Below, piece after piece: positions 58,920-64,000 of a stretch of DNA of 64,000 nucleotides; position 1 is the stretch's first letter, and each line of letters begins with the position of its first letter. The notes below the pieces were generated by a model. It was not told the DNA's origin. It did not search any database and saw only the letters and a list, made by a program, of their open reading frames with translations. The DNA is taken from contig NZ_CP030034.1 of NCBI RefSeq assembly GCF_006874625.1, positions 496,001-560,000 of the forward strand, given 5' to 3'. Position numbers and translations under genes: made by a program. This DNA comes from Bdellovibrio sp. NC01. GTDB taxonomy: Bacteria > Bdellovibrionota > Bdellovibrionia > Bdellovibrionales > Bdellovibrionaceae.

Positions 58920-60002
58920 ATGAGAATCGCAGATAAAATGGCCTTCAATCAAGTGAATCAGAATCTGGGCAAGAACCGCTCGGATATGTCTGATTTGCAA
59001 AATCAGGCTGCGACTCAAAAACGTATTAACAAACCTTCTGATGATCCTTTGTCATCGGCACGTGTGTTGGCGGCTCGTACGGAAGAACACTCGAATTCGC
59101 AGTTCATTAAAAATATCAATAATGCGAAATCATTCTTGGAATTCTCTGACCAATCATTGGGAGAGTTGTCTGATATCCTAGTTCGTGCAAAAGAACTTGC
59201 AGTCAGCCAATCGAATGATGCCAGCGGTAACGCTGAAACTCGTAACGTCACGGCTTCAGAAGTCGAACAGATCTACAATCAATCGATCCAAATCGGTAAC
59301 CGTAAGCTGGGTGAGCGTTACGTCTTTGGTGGTTTTAAAACGCAAACAGCACCGTTTAATCACGATGGTGATTACATGGGCGATGATGGCGACATCAAAG
59401 TGCAAACGCAAAAGGATGCCTTTGTTGCGATGAATATCGCAGGGAACAAGGTATTCTTGGGTCGTGGCTTGAACGGTGACGGGGTGGTACGCCCTCGTTA
59501 TGAGACCCCAACAAATGTTCAGGATTTAAAAGACTTCCAATCCGAGGAAATCCAACGCCAGCAGCAAAACCAAGAAATCGAGCAAAATTATTTGCCGACT
59601 CGCGGCCCGGCTTCAGTGTCGCGTCAAACGACCACGGGCAAGTCAGACCCAGTAACGGGCTCTGCCGGCATTAACATCTTCGAGACTTTGAAGGGCCTTG
59701 AGATCTCTCTTCGTTCGAACGACAAAGACGGGATTCAAGATGCATTGGACACTCTCGATCAAGCGATTTCCCAAGTAGTTCTCGCGCGTTCCGAGGTTGG
59801 GTCCAGAATTATGGCAGTTAATAACACTATGGATTCCTTGCAAAAGGCCGTAGTGGATAACAAAACGACGGCTTCGCAGCTTGAAGATGCGGATGCTTTC
59901 CAAGTGATTTCAGATATCAACAAGACCGATAGCACGCTCAAAGCGACTCTTGAAACTTCAGGTAAGCTTATTCAACCAAGCCTTCTTGACTTTCTAAGAT
60001 AA
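58920..60002 (+). CDS. flgL: Hook-filament junction protein FlgL
   Basis: 360 residues. N-terminal flagellin-like helix (MAFNQVNQNLGKNRSDMSDL, RINKPSDDPLSSARVLAAR) and RKLGERYVFGGFKTQTAPF; C-terminal VLARSEVGSRIMAVNNTMDSL. Second junction ring under the filament. The mid-region has a Gln-rich stretch (QRQQQNQEIEQ). Confidence 0.95.
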   Translation: MRIADKMAFNQVNQNLGKNRSDMSDLQNQAATQKRINKPSDDPLSSARVLAARTEEHSNSQFIKNINNAKSFLEFSDQSLGELSDILVRAKELAVSQSNDASGNAETRNVTASEVEQIYNQSIQIGNRKLGERYVFGGFKTQTAPFNHDGDYMGDDGDIKVQTQKDAFVAMNIAGNKVFLGRGLNGDGVVRPRYETPTNVQDLKDFQSEEIQRQQQNQEIEQNYLPTRGPASVSRQTTTGKSDPVTGSAGINIFETLKGLEISLRSNDKDGIQDALDTLDQAISQVVLARSEVGSRIMAVNNTMDSLQKAVVDNKTTASQLEDADAFQVISDINKTDSTLKATLETSGKLIQPSLLDFLR

Positions 60003-60012
60003 AAATAATACC

Positions 60013-60039
60013 TACAGTTCCGCCAAATTTTACCGATAA
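60013..60039 (+). promoter_or_regulatory. Sigma-28 (FliA)-like promoter of csrA
   Basis: TACAGTTC (6/8), exactly 11 bases, ACCGATAA (7/8). Predicted start near 60046, AAAGGAG at 60051 and the csrA ATG at 60063. A very good match. Confidence 0.7.
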
Positions 60040-60062
60040 CGACTGCAGCAAAAGGAGTTGTC

Positions 60063-60290
60063 ATGCTGGTTCTCACACGGAAGTTGGGTGAAAGCATCGC
60101 TATCGATGACCACATCAAAATTAGAGTAGTTCAAATCAAGGGTAAGCAGGTCCGTCTCGGCATCGAAGCTCCTAAAGATACTAAGATTCACCGCGAAGAA
60201 GTATACGTTGCTATTCAAGAGCAAAACGTGCAGTCCGCTGACGTTTCTGCAGATAAAACACGTAGCGTGGCAAAGCTTTTAAAGCCTTAG
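60063..60290 (+). CDS. csrA: Carbon storage/translation regulator CsrA
   Basis: 75 residues. MLVLTRKLGESIAIDDHIKI, RLGIEAPKD and VYVAIQEQN give the complete CsrA beta fold with the RNA-contacting N-terminal strand and R of the GIxAP loop region. It binds GGA motifs in mRNA leaders, often repressing translation (including flagellin in FliW-containing bacteria). fliW lies 225 bases downstream, past a terminator. Confidence 0.97.
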   Translation: MLVLTRKLGESIAIDDHIKIRVVQIKGKQVRLGIEAPKDTKIHREEVYVAIQEQNVQSADVSADKTRSVAKLLKP

Positions 60291-60316
60291 TCCTCGTTCT
60301 ACCTTCAAAGTGCGAA

Positions 60317-60341
60317 AAAAAGGGGCCAATTGGTCCCTTTT
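60317..60341 (+). terminator. Terminator after csrA
   Basis: AAAGGGGCC / AATT / GGTCCCTTT (one G-U) with a short T-run. Confidence 0.75.
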
Positions 60342-60443
60342 CCGCTTCTGGAGGGCCGTTCGGCGAATTTTCCTCTGAAGCGCCCAGTCAAATTCCTTAG
60401 ATTTTAATTGAGTCTCCCTAGATTTAGGTCCAGATTTATATAT

Positions 60444-60493
60444 GGATTCACCTATCTTGCGTCCTTGCGTGTCTAAACTATTAGGGTGAATCC
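60444..60493 (+). promoter_or_regulatory. Inverted repeat in the fliW leader
   Basis: GGATTCACC (60444-60452) and GGTGAATCC (60485-60493), perfect 9-base pairing with a 32-base loop, ending 11 bases before the GAGGGGG ribosome site. GGA triplets, the core of CsrA sites, occur at 60352, 60444 and in the ribosome site region. Confidence 0.4.
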
Positions 60494-60515
60494 TTGCTTC
60501 CAGAGGGGGAACGAA

Positions 60516-61043
60516 ATGATCATTTCGACTTCGAGATTCGGCCAAGTTGAGCTGAAACAAGAAGATGTACTGACTTTCCCAGAAGGCCTATTGGGCTTTG
60601 CTGATTTGAGAAAGTTTGCGCTTCTTGATGATCCGAATGACGAGATCTTCGCGTGGCTGCAAAGCTGTGAAGCTCCGCAAATTGCTTTCCCTGTGTTGGA
60701 GCCTGAGCTTTTCGCTCCTCAATACAAGGCAAGTCTAACGAAGGGCGATCTTGAAGCTTTGAAACTTCCAAGCCAAGATAAAGCTCGTTATTTCTCAATC
60801 GTGACAATTCCAGATGATCCAACACAAATGACTGCGAACTTGAAAGCTCCAGTGGTTGTGAATGTGACTGAAAGAATCGCTCGTCAGTGTGTTCTTCAAG
60901 ATAACAACTTGGCGATCCGTGAACCTATCTTCACAAAACTTCAACAGCGTGTGGTGCAAAACCCAGCGGTTGCAATCAAAAACCAATCAACTGGTATTGA
61001 TGTCGCAACGAAGTTAACTGTTGTGAAAGACGCTGAATTATAA
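60516..61043 (+). CDS. fliW: Flagellar assembly factor FliW
   Basis: 175 residues. STSRFGQVELKQEDVLTFPEGLLGF, FAWLQSCEAPQIAFPVLEP, and TANLKAPVVVNVTERIARQ are FliW hallmarks. FliW binds CsrA and flagellin, releasing flagellin translation when flagellin is exported. I use the ATG at 60516 with GAGGGGG; the upstream in-frame start at 60486 sits in the hairpin. The C terminus is about 25 residues longer than short FliW proteins. Confidence 0.94.
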   Translation: MIISTSRFGQVELKQEDVLTFPEGLLGFADLRKFALLDDPNDEIFAWLQSCEAPQIAFPVLEPELFAPQYKASLTKGDLEALKLPSQDKARYFSIVTIPDDPTQMTANLKAPVVVNVTERIARQCVLQDNNLAIREPIFTKLQQRVVQNPAVAIKNQSTGIDVATKLTVVKDAEL

Positions 61044-61070
61044 TCTGCGTTCTTAGAATGTTAATTAACG

Positions 61071-61103
61071 AAAAGCCACTCTGAGTAAGAGTGGCTTTTT
61101 TGT
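61071..61103 (+). terminator. Terminator after fliW
   Basis: AAAAGCCACTCT / GAGTA / AGAGTGGCTTTT, 12-base perfect stem with T-run. Confidence 0.93.
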
Positions 61104-61199
61104 TTTTCGTCCCACGTCGAGGCCCAGTTGTAACTATAAAAGAATTGCGAAAAGTTCCGAGCTTGATACGCTTTAAGCAAAGCTACAGCCGAGGATTTT

Positions 61200-62186
61200 G
61201 TGCGTATTAGAAATTTGTTTTTAACATTTCTTTTGTTTCCTTTGACGGTGCAATTCGCAGCTCTGCCAGTCTTAGCAGCCCCCAATTTTCCAGCACCGGT
61301 TTTTTATGAAGTGAGCTCGCTTGAATCTGCTTTGCATTTAGTAACAGCAGCCACAGGCAACGATCGCTTCGAACGTGAAAGCCGTGAACTTTTTAAAACT
61401 TACAAAATGGATTTGTCTCGCCCATTCATGGGCATGGAATTCGACGGCAACAAAATCCGTTTCGAAGGTTTAGCTGATCCTGTGATCGTGGGCGCTTCGC
61501 CGTACGAGTTCACGTACAAAGGCATCACTTACGTTTACAATCCAAAAAAATCAGTGAAAGCCAATTTCGAAGAAATGAAAAAGTCATGGGGGCAATTCAA
61601 AGAATTGAACTTCCCCATCGCGCACTATAATCCGTTCATGAATTCAGCAGAGGCTGACGTCGGACCGCTGTATGCAATGCTGTTTACATTCGTCGGTGTG
61701 ACGGCCGCGTTGGTTATCACTGGTGTCGCCGTTGCCGCGTACTTCGGCTACAAGTGGTATAAGAATTCGAATGAGCCTTTAAAGATGGAATGCTCTGCGA
61801 ATCGTATCGTGCAGTCTAAAGGCAAAGATCGTCTGGTGATCGAAATTCAACCTGACGGCAAACAGAAGTTTTACAGCGAAATCAGTGGTAAAAAAGAACT
61901 GCAAGGGGAGCTTGAAAAGATCACTTTGCGCGGGAAAGAAAGTTTCGCCATTACGAACGGTAACGCTTTAGTGAATGACCTTAGAACAGCCGATGCGGTT
62001 GAGTTAAATAAAAAGCTCGCAGCTATGAAAAGCATGTGCGCGAATCCGGAAGAACTTGAAAAATTCAATTCATCATCTCGTCGAATCCAGGAAGGTATGA
62101 ATTCCGGAAAAATCGCGACAGTAAAAGCTGTTCGTGGATCGCCATCACAAATCAAAGACTCCGACGCCGTTAACGGAGTCAATTAA
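61200..62186 (+). CDS. Membrane protein, hypothetical
   Basis: 328 residues from a GTG with GAGG at five bases. Signal peptide (ending LPVLAAP), a periplasmic or extracellular domain (about 30-160), one membrane segment at about 163-190 (MLFTFVGVTAALVITGVAVAAYFG), then a cytoplasmic domain with a beta-rich start (RLVIEIQPDGKQKFYSE) and a helical tail. No family recognised. Convergent with rmuC, nine bases away. Confidence 0.75.
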   Translation: MRIRNLFLTFLLFPLTVQFAALPVLAAPNFPAPVFYEVSSLESALHLVTAATGNDRFERESRELFKTYKMDLSRPFMGMEFDGNKIRFEGLADPVIVGASPYEFTYKGITYVYNPKKSVKANFEEMKKSWGQFKELNFPIAHYNPFMNSAEADVGPLYAMLFTFVGVTAALVITGVAVAAYFGYKWYKNSNEPLKMECSANRIVQSKGKDRLVIEIQPDGKQKFYSEISGKKELQGELEKITLRGKESFAITNGNALVNDLRTADAVELNKKLAAMKSMCANPEELEKFNSSSRRIQEGMNSGKIATVKAVRGSPSQIKDSDAVNGVN

Positions 62187-62195
62187 TCGAATGAA

Positions 62196-63419
62196 TTAAG
62201 TCGTTTCCAATTGCGGAAGCGACTTTTCAGTTTTAGCACCCAAGCGTTTCAAATCTTCGACTTGATCCATTAGGTTGCCACGACCATCAGAAACCTTCTT
62301 AATCACGTCTTCATGGGCTTTTTGTGCGGCTGTCAGCTTCTCGCCCAGGTTTTGAAGATCGCGTAGTAGGCCGGCGAATTTTTCGTATAGAAGACCGCCG
62401 CGTTTTGCGATCTCAAGCGCATTCTTTTCTTGGCGATCTTGTTTCCACAAGGCTGCAACTGTGCGCAAAGTCGCAAGCAAAGTCGTTGGACTTACAATCG
62501 CGACGTTCTTTTCCCAAGCATATTGGAACAAATCTGGTTTTAATTTAAACGCCAAAGCGAATGCTGGTTCCAAAGGCATAAACAACACCACGAAATCAGG
62601 CGATAACAACTTGTCGGCCGCGTGATATTTCTTTTCTGACAAACCATCGATGTGCTTTTTCAAAGATTCGATGTGCAGTTTGCCGAAACGTTCTTGGTCT
62701 TCGTGAGTTTCCGCTGATGAATACTGCTCGTACGCCAACAATGTCATTTTCGAGTCGACGATGATGTGTTTGTTGTCGGGAAGGCTTACGATCACGTCAG
62801 GACGTAGAATCTGTCCATCGTCACCGCGCAAATCCATGTCTGTACCTTGCACGATATATTCTTCACCTTTGCGCAGGCCGGAACGCTCAAGAATGTTTTC
62901 AAGGATCAGCTCGCCCCAATTACCTTGGGTTTTTACTTCGCCCTTTAAAGCTTTCGTCAAATTTTGTGCATCGGCTGACATCACTTTGTTCAGTTCCATC
63001 AGTTTTGTCAGCTCACCGCGAAGAACGCCGCGTTCAGATCGTTCTGTCGAGTACGTTTCTTCAACTTTTTTCTCGAAATCTTTGATGCGTTCTTTCAGTG
63101 GTTCAAGGACGGCGGCGATGTTTTTGTGGTTTTGCTCGGTAAAGCGAGTCGATTTTTCTTCGAAGATTTTTTGCGCAACGACTTCAAATTGCATGTTCAT
63201 GCGCTTCGCAAGTTCTTCCTGCTGCTGACGGGCTTCATGCATTAAATTTTTTTGTTCGGCCATACTTTGCGAAAGAAGATCATTTTTCATTTCCAAAGCT
63301 TGTACTTCCGCCTGCATTTCGGCTTTTTCTGAGGCAGAAATAGCTTTAGATCGGAAATAGACGATCAATCCCGAGATCAACGCACCTGCGAAAAATGCTA
63401 CAAAATTAAGGATGTTCAT
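62196..63419 (-). CDS. rmuC: DNA recombination protein RmuC
   Basis: 407 residues. N-terminal membrane helix (NFVAFFAGALISGLIVYF), a long coiled coil (about 30-150), then the RmuC nuclease-like domain: GNWGELILENILERSGL, RPDVIVSLPDNKHIIVDSKM, FVVLFMPLEPAF, NVAIVSPTTLLATLRTV. RmuC limits inversions between short repeats and may protect against foreign DNA. The Met at 63419 is chosen because it begins the membrane helix; the GTG at 63437 is possible. Confidence 0.94.
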   Translation of the reverse strand: MNILNFVAFFAGALISGLIVYFRSKAISASEKAEMQAEVQALEMKNDLLSQSMAEQKNLMHEARQQQEELAKRMNMQFEVVAQKIFEEKSTRFTEQNHKNIAAVLEPLKERIKDFEKKVEETYSTERSERGVLRGELTKLMELNKVMSADAQNLTKALKGEVKTQGNWGELILENILERSGLRKGEEYIVQGTDMDLRGDDGQILRPDVIVSLPDNKHIIVDSKMTLLAYEQYSSAETHEDQERFGKLHIESLKKHIDGLSEKKYHAADKLLSPDFVVLFMPLEPAFALAFKLKPDLFQYAWEKNVAIVSPTTLLATLRTVAALWKQDRQEKNALEIAKRGGLLYEKFAGLLRDLQNLGEKLTAAQKAHEDVIKKVSDGRGNLMDQVEDLKRLGAKTEKSLPQLETT

Positions 63420-63491
63420 AGAGGCCCCCGTGCCCACTTTTTGCCTTTAGAAGTGCTTCAGGTCACGAGAAAAACAGTGTATGATGCGCGG

Positions 63492-64000
63492 ATGAGTCAA
63501 TTTAAAAGTATTATTCTCGCATTTCGCCCTAAAACTCTGACGGCGGCATTGGTACCTTGTTTAGCAGGTACAGCCCTTGTTAAAGCCATCGGTCTTTCAT
63601 GGGACGGACACGTTTTATTTTATGCCCTGGCGGCTTCTTTCCTTATCCAAATCGGTACCAACCTTGTGAACGACGCTGTCGACTTTAAAAAGGGTGCTGA
63701 CACCGAAAAACGTATCGGTCCGCAACGTATCACTCAGGCTGGAATTCTTTCTGCCAATCAAGTGATGGCACTAGCAAGTGTGTTGTTAGTGTTGGCGGTG
63801 GTGTGTGGAATTCCGTTGGTGATGAAGGGGGGCATGACGATCGTAGCGATTGGTCTTGCGTCTGTGTTGATGGCGTATTGCTATACGGCCGGCCCATTCC
63901 CATTGGCCTATCTTGGAATCGCGGACCTTTTTGTGATCGTGTTTTTCGGAATCCTTGCTGTGACCGGCATCGTGTTCTTAAACACAGGCGAGTGGATGAT
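63492..64000 (+). CDS. menA: UbiA-family prenyltransferase, MenA-like, 3' end outside window
   Basis: First 169 codons of a membrane prenyltransferase: [20 protein letters not shown], then the Asp-rich motif [14 protein letters not shown] that binds prenyl diphosphate magnesium, [11 protein letters not shown] and [20 protein letters not shown]. This pattern matches 1,4-dihydroxy-2-naphthoate polyprenyltransferase of menaquinone synthesis. At least four membrane segments are visible. The gene runs off the window, so the second Asp motif cannot be checked. Confidence 0.85.
   Translation, partial: MSQFKSIILAFRPKTLTAALVPCLAGTALVKAIGLSWDGHVLFYALAASFLIQIGTNLVNDAVDFKKGADTEKRIGPQRITQAGILSANQVMALASVLLVLAVVCGIPLVMKGGMTIVAIGLASVLMAYCYTAGPFPLAYLGIADLFVIVFFGILAVTGIVFLNTGEWM

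Noticed and set aside
60279-60560. 93-codon minus-strand frame between csrA and fliW
   Set aside because: It crosses the csrA terminator and the fliW ribosome site and has no recognisable content.
1-64000. tRNA, rRNA, CRISPR arrays, insertion sequences, prophage
   Set aside because: I looked for T-loop motifs, regular spaced repeats, transposases and phage genes by eye and saw none; the only mobile-like feature is the inverted repeat in flgJ.

Overview
The window looks like chromosomal DNA of a Bdellovibrio-type predatory bacterium. This is inferred from the gene content: many small secreted proteins and lipoproteins, two of them with the lipobox ending Phe-Gln-Asn-Cys, an FHA-rich Tad-like cluster, a large flagellar locus with csrA-fliW, secreted proteases, and no phage, IS, CRISPR, rRNA or tRNA that I could see. 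Genes are densely packed on both strands, often with 1-17 base overlaps, and most transcription units end in clear hairpin/T-tract terminators.

Layout. 1-8785: the end of a DUF748 envelope gene, a convergent TPR gene and maf, then a six-gene operon made of a TadC-like membrane protein, DUF192, three FHA membrane proteins and a PP2C-like protein that has lost its metal ligands. 8971-14783: small secreted proteins, a sulfatase-fold lipoprotein without catalytic residues, an ExbB/ExbD pair, and a Ser/Gly-rich lipoprotein. 14872-17407: polyprenol kinase-like, pssA, asd. 17560-22468: a CFI-box protein with an outer-membrane-type partner, truA, rplM-rpsI and a small secreted protein. 22673-25578: hybrid histidine kinase and a lipoprotein. 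25668-30052 (minus): metallophosphoesterase, recX, alaS. 30161-35828: divergent AMP-binding enzyme, KH protein, MOSC protein, pgpA-cinA-recA. 36030-36218: a compact small-ORF unit. 36248-42186: secreted metalloprotease, lipoproteins, SDR, papain-like protease, glutathione peroxidase.

42303-48235 is the most unusual part: four tandem paralogous, Cys-rich, secreted proteins of about 450 residues that share a nearly invariant C-terminal block. Each is preceded by a sigma-28 (FliA)-like promoter whose -10 element ends only 7-9 bases before the start codon, so the mRNAs are predicted to be leaderless. Similar sigma-28 elements lie in front of csrA, both FQNC-type lipoprotein genes and a few others, which suggests a motility/attack-phase regulon.

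48236-50391 (minus): mltD-like transglycosylase and lysC. 50572-61043: a sigma-54 promoter followed by flgF, flgG, flgA, flgH, flgI, flgJ-like, flgM, flgN, flgK, flgL, csrA and fliW. These encode rod and hook parts, P and L rings, the anti-sigma-28 factor, hook-junction proteins and the CsrA/FliW control pair. The flgJ-like gene carries a 30-base near-perfect inverted repeat in an odd N-terminal extension and ends in a degenerate LytM/M23 domain. 61200-64000: a membrane protein, rmuC and the start of a menA-like gene.
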